Assembly (NCBI GenBank): GCA_016125405.1
Contig: WGLW01000010.1
Location: 1-64,000, forward strand
Direction of reading: 5' to 3'
DNA from: Alphaproteobacteria bacterium
GTDB taxonomy: Bacteria > Pseudomonadota > Alphaproteobacteria > Caulobacterales > Hyphomonadaceae
Length of the DNA stretch: 64,000 nt
Below are positions 1 through 8,358 of this stretch, one piece after another (positions within the stretch are counted from its first letter, which is position 1; each line of letters opens with the position of its first letter). The notes below the pieces were generated by a model that did not search any database, was not told where the DNA came from, and saw only the letters and a program-made list of their open reading frames with translations. The translations under genes were made by a program, and so were the position numbers.

Positions 1-2
1 AG

Positions 3-503
3 CGCGAGAAGCGGGCGCCGGCGCGTCTGCGCAAGAGCATCGCCCGCCTCCTCAAGGCCCTGCAGAAGGAACTCTCCGAGGTCGAGGCCGACATCGACGG
101 GACGATGCGCGGCTCGCCCCTCTGGCGCGAAAAGGAGACCCTGCTCGTCAGCGTGCCGGGCGTCGGCCAGACCATCGCCCGCAGCCTCATGGCCGACCTG
201 CCCGAGCCTGGCGATCCTGACCGGCGCGAGATCGCAGCCCTCGCGGGCCTTGCCCCTCACACCCGCCAGTCGGGCCAGTGGAAAGGCCGGAGCTTCATCT
301 CCGGCGGCCGCGCCGAACCGCGCGCCAGCCTGTTCGTCGCCGCCATGGTCGCCGCACGTCACACCCCGCCCCTCAAAACCTTCTACCAGCGCCTCGTCGT
401 CGCCGGGAAACCCAAAAAACTCGCCCTCATCGCTGTCGCCCGAAAACTCCTCACCATACTCAACGCCATCCTCAGGGAGAAAAAACCATGGCAGCCCGCT
501 TGA
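3..503 (+). mobile_element. IS110-family transposase, C-terminal part (cut by window edge)
   Basis: The reading frame is open from base 3 to a TGA at 501-503, so the gene starts outside the window. The visible part holds the C-terminal transposase_20-type region of IS110 transposases: a helix-rich lead-in, then a helix-hairpin-helix-like stretch (LLVSVPGVGQTIARSLMADLPE), then ALAGLAPHTRQSGQWKGRSFISGGR and a basic tail. In this family the N-terminal RuvC-like DEDD domain carries catalysis; that part is not visible. No inverted repeats are expected for IS110 ends and none were seen. Whether the full copy is intact cannot be judged. It lies downstream of the ATP synthase genes, on the opposite strand. 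Confidence 0.85.
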
Positions 504-517
504 AATCCAAGACAGTC

Positions 518-539
518 GCTGAGCTTGTCGAAGGATGAG
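518..539. repeat. Short dispersed-repeat-like element next to the IS110 end
   Basis: The segment contains GCTGAGCTTGTCGAAGG, close to a short motif (CCTTCGACAAGCTCAGG on the other strand) that I recall as widely dispersed in intergenic DNA of many G+C-rich proteobacteria. It sits 14 bases after the transposase stop, so it could mark the IS insertion site. Only one copy was noticed here. The identification rests on resemblance only. Confidence 0.35.
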
Positions 540-609
540 CCGCAGAGTGGACGAGCCAAATGGCTCGCCGGCGAGACATGTAATGGGAAGGGCAGACCAG
601 AAGGGCTGG

Positions 610-1104
610 CTAGGCCAGCGCCTTCTTCACCGCTTCGAGGCTGACCGCGAAATGATCGTCGGCGGCCTTGCCGGACAGCGTTTCGGTGAGGATCTGCGCA
701 GCCGCTTTCGAGGCCGTGTCGATCGCCGCAACCTTCACCTCGCGCATCGCGTCGCTCTCGGCGCGGGCGATGCGGTCCTCGGCCAGCTTGGCGCGGCGCG
801 CCAGCTTCTCTTCCAGCGCAGCGGTCGCCTGCACGGCCATCTGCGCCGCTTCGCGCTTGGCGACCTCGATGATCTCGCGCGCCTCGGCTTCGGCCTCGGC
901 CTGGCTTTTGCGGGCGGCCTCGAGCTTGGCCTCGGCTTCCTTGCGCAGCGCCTCGGCGTTGGCGAGTTCGGAGCCGATCTTTTCCGCCCGCTCGTCCAGC
1001 GACTTGGCGAGCGCGCCCGGCACTTTCAGGAACACCAGAAGCACCACGAAGATGGCGAGGCCGATGCCGGCCCAGGTGTGCGCGTCAGAGAAGAACTCGG
1101 CCAT
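610..1104 (-). CDS. atpF: ATP synthase F0 subunit b
   Basis: 164 residues. An N-terminal membrane segment (about residues 10-28, WAGIGLAIFVVLLVFLKVPG) is followed by a long, charged, Ala/Glu/Lys-rich coiled coil (about 35-140). This is the layout of the F0 stator stalk subunit b, which ties subunit a in the membrane to the F1 head. It is the last gene of the F0 operon and begins one base after the preceding b' gene stops, so the two are probably translationally coupled. Having both b and b' is the usual arrangement in alphaproteobacteria and phototrophs. Confidence 0.95.
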   Translation of the reverse strand: MAEFFSDAHTWAGIGLAIFVVLLVFLKVPGALAKSLDERAEKIGSELANAEALRKEAEAKLEAARKSQAEAEAEAREIIEVAKREAAQMAVQATAALEEKLARRAKLAEDRIARAESDAMREVKVAAIDTASKAAAQILTETLSGKAADDHFAVSLEAVKKALA

Positions 1105-1105
1105 C

Positions 1106-1627
1106 TCAGTTCCCGCCCATCGCCGCCGTCACCGCCTTCTTCGCGGTCGCCGGCGCAATCTTGAGGCCCGTCAGTTTTTCCGCGATCGCCGTCGCGGCGT
1201 CTTCCGCCACCGTGGAGACGTTGGCCATCGCCGCCGCGCGGACTTCGCCAATACGCTTTTCAGCGTCAGCGAGCTTGCGGTCGAGGACGGCTTCCTGCTT
1301 GGCGGTTTCCTCGGCGATCCGCGCATCGGCCTCGGCTTTCGCCTGGCCCGCCGTGTCCCGGGCGCGAGCCCGGGCGGCGGCCATGTTGGCTTCGAGGTCG
1401 CGCACCGCTGCATCCGCTTCGCGGCTGGCGGCCGCGGCGGCCGAGACGTCGCGGGCGATAGCGCCGCCACGGTCCTCGATCGCCTTGCGGATGCGCGGCA
1501 GCAGCCATCGCGAAGCCGCGAAGTAGAGAACGCCGAACGTCACCGCCAGCCAGAAGATCTGCGACACGAACGTGTCGATCTGGCTGAAGGGCGGAAACCC
1601 AACGCTCTGTCCTGCTTCGTGCTCCAC
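1106..1627 (-). CDS. atpF': ATP synthase F0 subunit b'
   Basis: 173 residues. A short soluble N-terminus containing VGFPPFSQIDTFVSQIFWLA leads into one membrane helix (about 25-45), then a long alanine- and charge-rich coiled coil. The FPPFDxxTFxSQxFWL pattern is characteristic of alphaproteobacterial b' (AtpG/AtpF2), which pairs with b as a heterodimer in the peripheral stalk. It lies between atpE and atpF on the same strand with only tens of bases upstream, and was assigned to the same transcript. Confidence 0.93.
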   Translation of the reverse strand: MEHEAGQSVGFPPFSQIDTFVSQIFWLAVTFGVLYFAASRWLLPRIRKAIEDRGGAIARDVSAAAAASREADAAVRDLEANMAAARARARDTAGQAKAEADARIAEETAKQEAVLDRKLADAEKRIGEVRAAAMANVSTVAEDAATAIAEKLTGLKIAPATAKKAVTAAMGGN

Positions 1628-1662
1628 GATCGTCTCTCCGGAGGGTTGCCGTATCTAGTCGA

Positions 1663-1893
1663 TCAGCCGCCGGGAGGGGCGTAGAGCAGGATGAAGGCGA
1701 ACACGATGCCGATGATGCCGAAGATCTCGGTCACGGCGAAGCCGAGGATGAGGTTGCCGAACTGCTGTTGCGCGGCGGACGGGTTGCGGATCGCGGCCGA
1801 AAGGTAGTTGCCGAAGATCGAACCCACGCCGATGGCGGCGCCCGCCATGGCGAGGCAGGCGAGGCCCGCGCCGATGTAGTTGAGGTGTTCCAT
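1663..1893 (-). CDS. atpE: ATP synthase F0 subunit c
   Basis: 76 residues, two membrane helices joined by a polar loop (NYLSAAIRNPSAAQQQF). This is the proteolipid that forms the rotating c-ring. The second helix carries the proton-binding acidic residue (GFAVTEIFGIIGIV). The start was set at 1893 (MEHLNYIGAG) because a strong AAGGAGA ribosome-binding site lies 6 bases upstream and the length matches the family. An upstream in-frame start would add 18 unlikely residues. It sits between atpB and atpF' in the F0 operon. Confidence 0.95.
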   Translation of the reverse strand: MEHLNYIGAGLACLAMAGAAIGVGSIFGNYLSAAIRNPSAAQQQFGNLILGFAVTEIFGIIGIVFAFILLYAPPGG

Positions 1894-1963
1894 TGCCGTC
1901 TCCTTGGAGTTTGACGTCTGCGAATACGAAATGAACCTCGCGGTCAAGCCGCAAGGCCGTGGT

Positions 1964-2725
1964 TCAGTGTCCCGGATGAAGCGCGTCGTTGAGATAGACG
2001 CAGGTCAGGATGGCGAAAACGTAGGCCTGCAGGAAGGCGATCAGCACTTCGAGGGCCGAAAGCCCCACCACCATCGGCAGGACCAGCAGGCCGCCGATGG
2101 CGACGCCCCAGATCGGCAGGCCGACCGCAAGCTGCGGGATGAAGCCCGCGAACACCGTCAGCGACACGTGTCCGCCCAGAACGTTGGCGAACAGCCGCAT
2201 GGCGAGGCTCAGCGGGCGGGACAGGAAGGAGAAGAATTCGATGATGGCGACGAACCAGATCAGCCACCACGGCACGCCCGACGGCGTGAAGATCTTGAGG
2301 AACTTGAAGCCGTTCTTCCAGACGCCCAGCACGATCACCAGCGCGAAGACGAACAGAGCCATCGCCCCGGTCACGGCGACGTGGCTGGTGGTCGCGAACG
2401 TGCCGGGCAGCAGGCCGAGCAGGTTGGCGATGAAGATGAACGAGAAGATCGTGAACACCAGCGGCACGTAGGGCTTGCCGTCCTTGTGGTTCACGTCGTG
2501 CACGATGCCGTCGACGAACTGGAACCAGATCTCCGCCAGCGACTGAACGCGCGTCGGAATGGTGCTCATCTTCGAGGTCGCGAAGGCGAGGAAGCCGATG
2601 ACCAGCAGGATGCCCACGGTCATGAACAGGGCGGAGTTGGTGAACGAGAGATCCAGCCCGCCGATGTGGATCGGCAGCCAGCGCTGGATCACGAACTGTT
2701 CCATCGGGTCAGCAGAGACCATCAT
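1964..2725 (-). CDS. atpB: ATP synthase F0 subunit a
   Basis: About 253 residues with five to six hydrophobic helices. The essential proton-channel arginine is in the conserved helix RPLSLAMRLFANVLGGH; further conserved features are FANLLGLLPG-like and ALEVLIAFLQAYVFAILT. Subunit a forms the two proton half-channels facing the c-ring. The ATG at 2723-2725 overlaps the TGA of atpI (2722-2724), which indicates translational coupling. An adjacent second ATG at 2720-2722 could equally be used. A longer upstream reading lies over atpI in another frame and was discarded. Confidence 0.95.
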   Translation of the reverse strand: MMVSADPMEQFVIQRWLPIHIGGLDLSFTNSALFMTVGILLVIGFLAFATSKMSTIPTRVQSLAEIWFQFVDGIVHDVNHKDGKPYVPLVFTIFSFIFIANLLGLLPGTFATTSHVAVTGAMALFVFALVIVLGVWKNGFKFLKIFTPSGVPWWLIWFVAIIEFFSFLSRPLSLAMRLFANVLGGHVSLTVFAGFIPQLAVGLPIWGVAIGGLLVLPMVVGLSALEVLIAFLQAYVFAILTCVYLNDALHPGH

Positions 2726-3045
2726 GCGCCGTCGCCCTCGTCCTTCACCTTCCCGGCGTCCGCATCGCCGGCCGTCTTGCCCGCCTCGTTGGCGGTCCTC
2801 ACCATCAGGCGAACGCCCGTGATGAACCCCAGCACCAGACAGACGATGAGCCCCCACGGCGTGGTGCCGAACAGCGCATCGATGCCCCAGCCCAGGAGGG
2901 CGCCCACGATGACGGCGGCCACGAAGTCCGACGCCATGCGGAAACCGAGACCCAGTCCTTTTCCGGTGTCCCGAACGGGCGGACGCGTCTGCGCGTCAAG
3001 CTCCGCCTGGGCCTTGGCGATCCGTTCGTTCAGATCGTCGCCCAT
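2722..3045 (-). CDS. atpI: AtpI, ATP synthase assembly protein
   Basis: About 107 residues from the chosen ATG (MGDDLNERIAKAQAELD). A charged N-terminus is followed by two membrane helices (roughly DFVAAVIVGALLGWGIDALF and PWGLIVCLVLGFITGVRLMV) and a charged tail. This matches AtpI, a small membrane protein encoded first in many F0 operons and implicated in c-ring assembly and Mg2+ supply. It is the first gene of the operon here and overlaps atpB by a few bases. A start 17 codons further upstream is possible but lacks a convincing ribosome-binding site. Confidence 0.85.
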   Translation of the reverse strand: MGDDLNERIAKAQAELDAQTRPPVRDTGKGLGLGFRMASDFVAAVIVGALLGWGIDALFGTTPWGLIVCLVLGFITGVRLMVRTANEAGKTAGDADAGKVKDEGDGA

Positions 3046-3125
3046 CGGAGCCGTCCATCCGGGAAGGAAAACGAATTCAGGTCCGTCCCTGTGCACGAAA
3101 CGGCCAAGGCCGCCCCGCCGGCAGA

Positions 3126-3153
3126 GCTATACAGCGGGCATTTGGGGCGTCAA
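3126..3153 (-). promoter_or_regulatory. Probable sigma-70 promoter of the atp F0 operon
   Basis: On the minus strand a -35 hexamer TTGACG (3148-3153) and a -10 hexamer TATAGC (3126-3131) are separated by 16 bases. Transcription would start about 75 bases upstream of the atpI start codon. The match to the vegetative consensus is good for such G+C-rich DNA. The placement, between smc's stop and atpI on the same strand, suggests the F0 genes are transcribed independently of smc. Confidence 0.55.
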
Positions 3154-3227
3154 GCAAAGCGTGGCGCGAAATCGACGCCTACCACCTTGAATACACAAGG
3201 TAATGGGTGCAACCGGCGGCTGGGCTA

Positions 3228-6200
3228 TTACGCCGCAGCGAGGCGCTCGGCGGCCTGCAGGTCGACGGAGACGAGACGCGAGACGCCGCGCTCCTGCATG
3301 GTGACGCCATAGAGGCGGTCCATCCGCGACATCGAGACGGCGTTGTGGGTGATCACGATGAACCGCGTCTCGGTGCGTTGACGCATCTCGCTGAGCAGGC
3401 GGCAGAAACGGTCGACGTTGGCGTCGTCCAATGGGGCGTCCACCTCGTCCAGCACGCACAGCGGCGCCGGGCGTGACAGAAACACCGCGAAAATCAAAGC
3501 TGTCGCGGTCAACGCCTGCTCGCCGCCCGACATCAGCGACAGTGCGCCAAGGCGCTTGCCTGGCGGCGAGGCGAAGATTTCGAGGCCGGCGTCGAGCGGA
3601 TCCTCGCTCTCGGTCAGCCGCAATTCGGCCTGCCCGCCATTGAACAGGGCGACGAAGAGCGACTTGAAATGCCCGTTCACCGCCTCGAACGCCTCCAGCA
3701 GGCGGCTGCGGCCTTCCTGGTTGAGGGCTTCGACGCCTTCGCGCAGGCGGGCGATGGCGGCGACCAGATCATCCCGTTCCTCGATCTGCAGGCCCATGCG
3801 GCCGGATATTTCCGCCAGCTGGTCGTCCGCCTCCATGTTGACCGCTCCCAGGCCGTCGCGGTCGCGGCGCAGCTGTGCCAGCCGGGCGTCCAGCGCCGCC
3901 GGATCGGCGCGGGCAGGGTCCAGGGTCTCGTCAGCTGCGGCCCCAGCCGCGGCCATCGCCCGCGCCACCAGTGCTTCCAGCTCGTCGAGATCGTGGCCAA
4001 AGGCGGAGCGCGCCGTCTCCGCAATCTCGGCCTCGCGACGGATAGCGGCCTCAAGCCGGGCTTCGGTGCGGGCCAGCGCTTCGCGCGCGGCGGAGGATTG
4101 CTCACGCGCGGCCCGGCCAGCGAATTCGGCGTCGCGCAGCACGGCTTCGGCTTCGGCCAGTGCATCGGCGGCTGCGCGGCGAGCCTGCTCCGCCGTTCCG
4201 GCGTCCGTCGCCATGGCGTCGAGGCGGGCCTGCATGGCTTCCGGCAGCGCCGAGGCGTCGGCGAAGCCTGATCGCGCGCCGGCAAGCTCGGCCTCGATAG
4301 CGGCAAGGCGTGTTGCGGACCGGGCGGCGCGCTCCGCCCATTCGTCGCGATCCTTCACCAGCGCGGCGCGGGTCGCGGCTGCGCGCTCGGCATCGCGAAT
4401 GAAGCTGTCGAGTTCGGCCGCCGCCGCGCGCTCCTGTTCGCGGGCGGCGCGGACTTTCTCGGCAAGGTCGGCGAGAGCGGAGCGATCGTCATCGCTTGGC
4501 GCATCCGCAAGGCTGGTGCGCGCCTCGTTGATGCGCGCCGCCGCTGCTGTGCGTTCTCCGGCCAGACGCTGCAGCGTTTCGGTCAGCGCAGCGTTTCGCA
4601 GCGCCAGGCGTTCGACATCCTGCTCGGCCCGCATAACGGCGCCTTGCGCTTCGGCGGCGAGGCGCTGGGCTTCGGGTCCGCCCTTGCGTTGTTGCATGGC
4701 GGCGATTTCGGCGGCGGTCAGCGCCGAGGACGCCCGCGCCCGCGCCGCCGACGCACGATGAAGCTCGGCCTGCGCAGTTTTGAGTTCGGCTTCCGCGGCC
4801 GTCCGGCGCGAGCGCTGCGCCAGCTTCTCCGCCGCCGGCAGGGGCGCGTCCGAGCGCCGTACAAATCCGTCCCAGCGCCAGAGATCGCCTTCGCGACTGA
4901 CCAGTCTCTGTCCTTGCGCCAGCAGCGCCTGCATCGCTTCGCCGCGATCGCGATCGACGAGGCCGCACTGGGACAGTCGCGCGCGGAGCGCTTCAGGCGC
5001 CGAGACAAGATCCGAGAGCGGCGCCGCGCCCTCCGGAAGCGCCGCCAGCTGCGATCCGTGTCGGCCCGACCAGTGCGCCGGGGCGGTGGAATCGACGGGC
5101 GCATCGAGATCGGAATCCAGCGCGGCCGCAACGGCGCGCTCAAGACCCGAGGATCGCATCGCGTCCATCACGGGCGGCCGGTCGGAGGCCTCGCCCTTGC
5201 GCAGCAGGCGGTCCAGTCCAGCCAGCTCGGCCTCCAGTTCGCGCACGCGCTTTTCCGCCTCATGCAGCGGCGGCGTCAGCCGCAATTCCTCAGCACGTGC
5301 ATCATCAACCGCGCGCGCAGCCGCCATCGCTTCGGCCTGGGCGCGCTGGGCCACAGACGCGGCTTCGGTGTGCCGCGCACGCGCCGCCTCAAGCGTGCGC
5401 TCCAGCCCAGCGGCATCGCCCTGCCGGGCGATTTCGCTTTCGGCCGCTTCGATCTCCGCCAGGACTGTTTTCAGCCGGTCTTCCTCGCGGCGCAGGGCTT
5501 CGGCGGCGGATGCGGCTCGGGCTTCGGCTCTGGCCAGCGCGGTACGCCGTTCGTCTGCCTGTGTCTCCAGATCGATAAGGCGGCTCATCGCCTCGTCGAC
5601 GGCGACAGTCAGCCGGCCCTCACGCTGTGCGCGCTGGTCGGCGTCCTCGGCGGGCAGGGCGCCAAGGTCGGCCGCGGCGCGTGCGCTGCGATTGCCGGCG
5701 TCCTCGCGCTGGCCGTTTTCGCGCGCAGCCTCTTCCGTCAGGCGCTGGATATCCCGCTCAAGCCGTGCTGCAGCCTCGCGCGCCGCGTCGCGTTCCGCTT
5801 CCAGCCGCGCCAGTTGCAGATTGAGCGCGCCGAGCCGTCCGGCGGCGTCCGTCTCCGCAGCGCGCAAGGGATCGATCGCCGAGCGCGCATCGAGTTCGGC
5901 GGCCGACGCACGGGCCACCGCCGAGACGCTGACCTGCTCCGCCTGGCGCGCCGTCTCCAAGGCTTCGCGCGCCGAGGTTGTTTCGACGATGGCGTTGCGC
6001 CAGCGCGCAGCCCCCAGCCGAGCATCGAGCGCCGCGATTTCTTCCGAAAGCGCCTTGTAGCGCCGCGCCTTGCCGGCCTGCCGCTTCAGCGCGTTGGCCT
6101 GCCGTTCGACCTCGGCCATGATCTCTGCAAGGCGCGAGAGATTTTCCTCCGCCGCCGCCAGCTTCAGTTCCGCTTCGTGCCGCCGCGCCGCAAGTCCGCC

Positions 6201-6710
6201 GATGCCGGCGGCCTCCTCCAGGATGCGGCGTCGGTTCTGCGGCTTGGCGCCGATCAGTTCGGATATCTGCCCCTGACGCACCAGTGCTGGCGAGTTGGCG
6301 CCGGTCGAGGCGTCGGCGAACAACAGCTGCACATCCTTGGCGCGCACCGTGCGGCCATTGATGCGGTAGGACGAGCCCGCGCCCCGGCGCAGCGTGCGGC
6401 GGATCTCGATCGTATCCTCGTCATTGAATTCCGCCGGCGCCGAGCGGCTCTTGTTGTCCAGCAAAAGCGTGACTTCCGCGCTTTCGCGCGCCGGGCGCTC
6501 GGCGGTACCGGAGAAGATCAGGTCGTCCATTTCCCCGCCGCGCATCGCCCGGGCGGAGGTCGCTCCCATCGCCCAGCGCAAGGCTTCCAGCAGGTTGGAC
6601 TTGCCGCAGCCATTCGGGCCGACAACCCCCGTCAGCCCCTGTTCGATCGGAACATCGACAGGATCGACGAAGGATTTGAATCCCGCGATCTTGAGGCCGA
6701 CAAACTGCAA
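3228..6710 (-). CDS. smc: Chromosome segregation protein SMC
   Basis: 1160 residues, the usual SMC length. The N-terminal Walker A motif is GPNGCGKSN (residues 31-39). Two long coiled coils rich in Ala, Glu and Arg flank a hinge near the middle. The C-terminal head carries the ABC signature LSLMSGGEQ (from about 1057) and Walker B VLDEVDAPLDD (about 1085). SMC dimers with ScpA/ScpB organise and separate newly replicated chromosomes. The start codon is TTG, with GGGGAG nine bases upstream. The gene lies downstream of the DsbA-like genes, an order I recall from other alphaproteobacteria. Confidence 0.95.
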   Translation of the reverse strand: MQFVGLKIAGFKSFVDPVDVPIEQGLTGVVGPNGCGKSNLLEALRWAMGATSARAMRGGEMDDLIFSGTAERPARESAEVTLLLDNKSRSAPAEFNDEDTIEIRRTLRRGAGSSYRINGRTVRAKDVQLLFADASTGANSPALVRQGQISELIGAKPQNRRRILEEAAGIGGLAARRHEAELKLAAAEENLSRLAEIMAEVERQANALKRQAGKARRYKALSEEIAALDARLGAARWRNAIVETTSAREALETARQAEQVSVSAVARASAAELDARSAIDPLRAAETDAAGRLGALNLQLARLEAERDAAREAAARLERDIQRLTEEAARENGQREDAGNRSARAAADLGALPAEDADQRAQREGRLTVAVDEAMSRLIDLETQADERRTALARAEARAASAAEALRREEDRLKTVLAEIEAAESEIARQGDAAGLERTLEAARARHTEAASVAQRAQAEAMAAARAVDDARAEELRLTPPLHEAEKRVRELEAELAGLDRLLRKGEASDRPPVMDAMRSSGLERAVAAALDSDLDAPVDSTAPAHWSGRHGSQLAALPEGAAPLSDLVSAPEALRARLSQCGLVDRDRGEAMQALLAQGQRLVSREGDLWRWDGFVRRSDAPLPAAEKLAQRSRRTAAEAELKTAQAELHRASAARARASSALTAAEIAAMQQRKGGPEAQRLAAEAQGAVMRAEQDVERLALRNAALTETLQRLAGERTAAAARINEARTSLADAPSDDDRSALADLAEKVRAAREQERAAAAELDSFIRDAERAAATRAALVKDRDEWAERAARSATRLAAIEAELAGARSGFADASALPEAMQARLDAMATDAGTAEQARRAAADALAEAEAVLRDAEFAGRAAREQSSAAREALARTEARLEAAIRREAEIAETARSAFGHDLDELEALVARAMAAAGAAADETLDPARADPAALDARLAQLRRDRDGLGAVNMEADDQLAEISGRMGLQIEERDDLVAAIARLREGVEALNQEGRSRLLEAFEAVNGHFKSLFVALFNGGQAELRLTESEDPLDAGLEIFASPPGKRLGALSLMSGGEQALTATALIFAVFLSRPAPLCVLDEVDAPLDDANVDRFCRLLSEMRQRTETRFIVITHNAVSMSRMDRLYGVTMQERGVSRLVSVDLQAAERLAAA

Positions 6711-6826
6711 GCGGCGAAACTCCCCGCGCCGGAAACTGGTCTGGTTGCGATTCGGACAGGCGTCCGAACCGGCCGGACCATCGCATTTGCCGGCGGCGAA
6801 CCGTTACCCCCTGCAGTACGAAATGC

Positions 6827-7588
6827 CTAGGGCGCGCCGTGGCCGGGCGCAGGCGCGTCCGTCGGCGGCTCAAGGGGAGGGAGAGGCGTAGTGACGTCGA
6901 GCGGCGGCTCTTCCCGTCCGGCGGTCGGCGCCGGAGGCTCTGCGGCGGCGGCGCCCTCCCGGGCCGCCTGGTCCACTGCGGCGGCGACGGTTTCATAGGT
7001 AAACGTGTCGAGCTTCCGCCCGTTGACGAAGACGACCGGCATCGAGGTCATGTCCGGAGACTGGTCCAGCTCCTTCTGGACATACCCGCGCACGTTTTCG
7101 TCCTTGATGCAGGCCTCGACATCGCGCGACGACAGCCCATGCGCCGCGCCGATCTCCATCACGATGCGTTGCGCCGAGCCGTTGCGCGCCGCATCGAGAA
7201 GCTCGGTCTGGCGTTTGAACAGGTCGTCGATCACCGGGTAATAGCCATCCGCGCCGGCGCATCGCGCCAGCTGGAAGCCGGCGAACGACACCGGCGCCGG
7301 CGGCGTCGGGTGGTCACGCAGCACGAAGTTCGCCTCCCCTGTAAGAATATACCGCGCCTTGAGGCGGGGAAGGATGGTGGTGTGAAACGTCTCGCAGGCC
7401 GCGCAGGTCACCGAGGCGTATTCGACGATCTTCACCGGGGCATCCGCCATCCCCATGGTCACGTCCTTCAGGACGGGCGCCGGGCGCGGCGCGGCCTGGG
7501 CACCGGCTGGTGTGGCGAAGCCCGCCAGCAGGACCACGCCGAGTCCTGCGGCCAGCATGGCCGTCGCCTGGATCAGTCCGCTCTTCAC
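6827..7588 (-). CDS. DsbA-like periplasmic thiol-disulfide protein (copy 1, CAAC site)
   Basis: 253 residues. A signal peptide (cleavage near AGA-QAA) precedes a DsbA-type thioredoxin fold. The redox motif is CAAC in EYASVTCAACETFH, and a conserved cis-proline precedes the next strand (TSMPVVFVNG). A proline-rich tail of about 40 residues ends the protein. DsbA enzymes oxidise cysteines in secreted proteins. CAAC differs from the classical CPHC, so redox potential or role may differ. Its ATG overlaps the stop of the second DsbA gene by four bases, so the two are probably co-translated. Confidence 0.88.
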   Translation of the reverse strand: MKSGLIQATAMLAAGLGVVLLAGFATPAGAQAAPRPAPVLKDVTMGMADAPVKIVEYASVTCAACETFHTTILPRLKARYILTGEANFVLRDHPTPPAPVSFAGFQLARCAGADGYYPVIDDLFKRQTELLDAARNGSAQRIVMEIGAAHGLSSRDVEACIKDENVRGYVQKELDQSPDMTSMPVVFVNGRKLDTFTYETVAAAVDQAAREGAAAAEPPAPTAGREEPPLDVTTPLPPLEPPTDAPAPGHGAP

Positions 7589-8253
7589 GGGCTCGTCTCC
7601 GCGGTGTGGCCGGCGGTCGCCTCGGCCACCTTGCTGTCAATCATCGCGAGCACGCTTTCACGCGTGTTGTGTTCGATGTAGGCCCCGTTGACGATCAGGC
7701 TAGGCGTGTGTGTGACGAACTCCGGCGCCGCCTTCGCCACTTTTATCGTGTATTCGTGGATCGTCTTGTCGGCGACGCAGGTGCGCACTTCATTCCGCGA
7801 GAGACCGTGCCGCGCCCCGACTTTCAGGATTTCAGCGCCCGCCGATCCGGTTCGCGCGGCGGACAGGATTTTCGGCTGGTTCTCGAACAGGTCGGCGATC
7901 ACCTCGAAAAACCTGTCCTTGCCGGCGCAGCGCGCGATGGCGGCGCCGGCGAGCGATACATCTTCCGGCGGCGTCGGCAGCACGCGATAGACCAGCTTCA
8001 CCTTGCCGGTGTCGATATAGGTCGACTTGATGTCCGGCATCAGTTCGGTGTGAAGGCGGTAGCAGCCATGACACGTGGTCGAGGCGTATTCGACAATCGT
8101 CACCGGCGCCTTGGCGTCGCCGAGCACCGCATCCTCGAGATAGGGGTGAATCTCGACGGTCTCGTAGGGTGCATCGGCTTGCGGCGAACATGCCGCCAAC
8201 GCGCATGCGACAAGTCCGGGCGACAAGAAGCGCATGGCCTGCGTCACGGGCAT
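7585..8253 (-). CDS. DsbA-like lipoprotein (copy 2, CHGC site)
   Basis: 222 residues. The N-terminus carries a lipobox (ACALAAC), so it is predicted to be anchored in the cell envelope. The thioredoxin-fold redox motif is CHGC in EYASTTCHGCYRLH, with a Thr-Pro before the cis-proline strand (HTPSLIVNG). The start at 8253 has GGAGG close upstream; an internal ATG six codons later is an alternative. It is the middle of three tandem paralogues and overlaps the next by four bases. Sequence divergence between copies is high, so the duplication is old or the copies were recruited separately. Confidence 0.88.
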   Translation of the reverse strand: MPVTQAMRFLSPGLVACALAACSPQADAPYETVEIHPYLEDAVLGDAKAPVTIVEYASTTCHGCYRLHTELMPDIKSTYIDTGKVKLVYRVLPTPPEDVSLAGAAIARCAGKDRFFEVIADLFENQPKILSAARTGSAGAEILKVGARHGLSRNEVRTCVADKTIHEYTIKVAKAAPEFVTHTPSLIVNGAYIEHNTRESVLAMIDSKVAEATAGHTAETSP

Positions 8254-8358
8254 CCACCCTCCAACCAGCCGGCATGTTTGGCGGGGCCGGCGCCGGCGTC
8301 AATCACCTCGATCAGCCGGTAGCTGGACCTTCCGATTGTGAAGGATTTGCGGCGTCGC

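Noticed and set aside
1880-3190. Open frame of over 430 codons antisense to atpB and atpI
   Set aside because: His/Arg/Asp-rich shadow of conserved membrane-protein genes.
6751-6768. Hairpin TTCGGAC-aggc-GTCCGAA between the first DsbA gene and smc
   Set aside because: Seven-base stem without a T-run on either side; not a convincing terminator, though it may be transcribed.
4644-6830. Open frame of over 700 codons on the plus strand inside smc
   Set aside because: Shadow of the G+C-rich smc coding sequence; Arg/Gly-rich with no domain.
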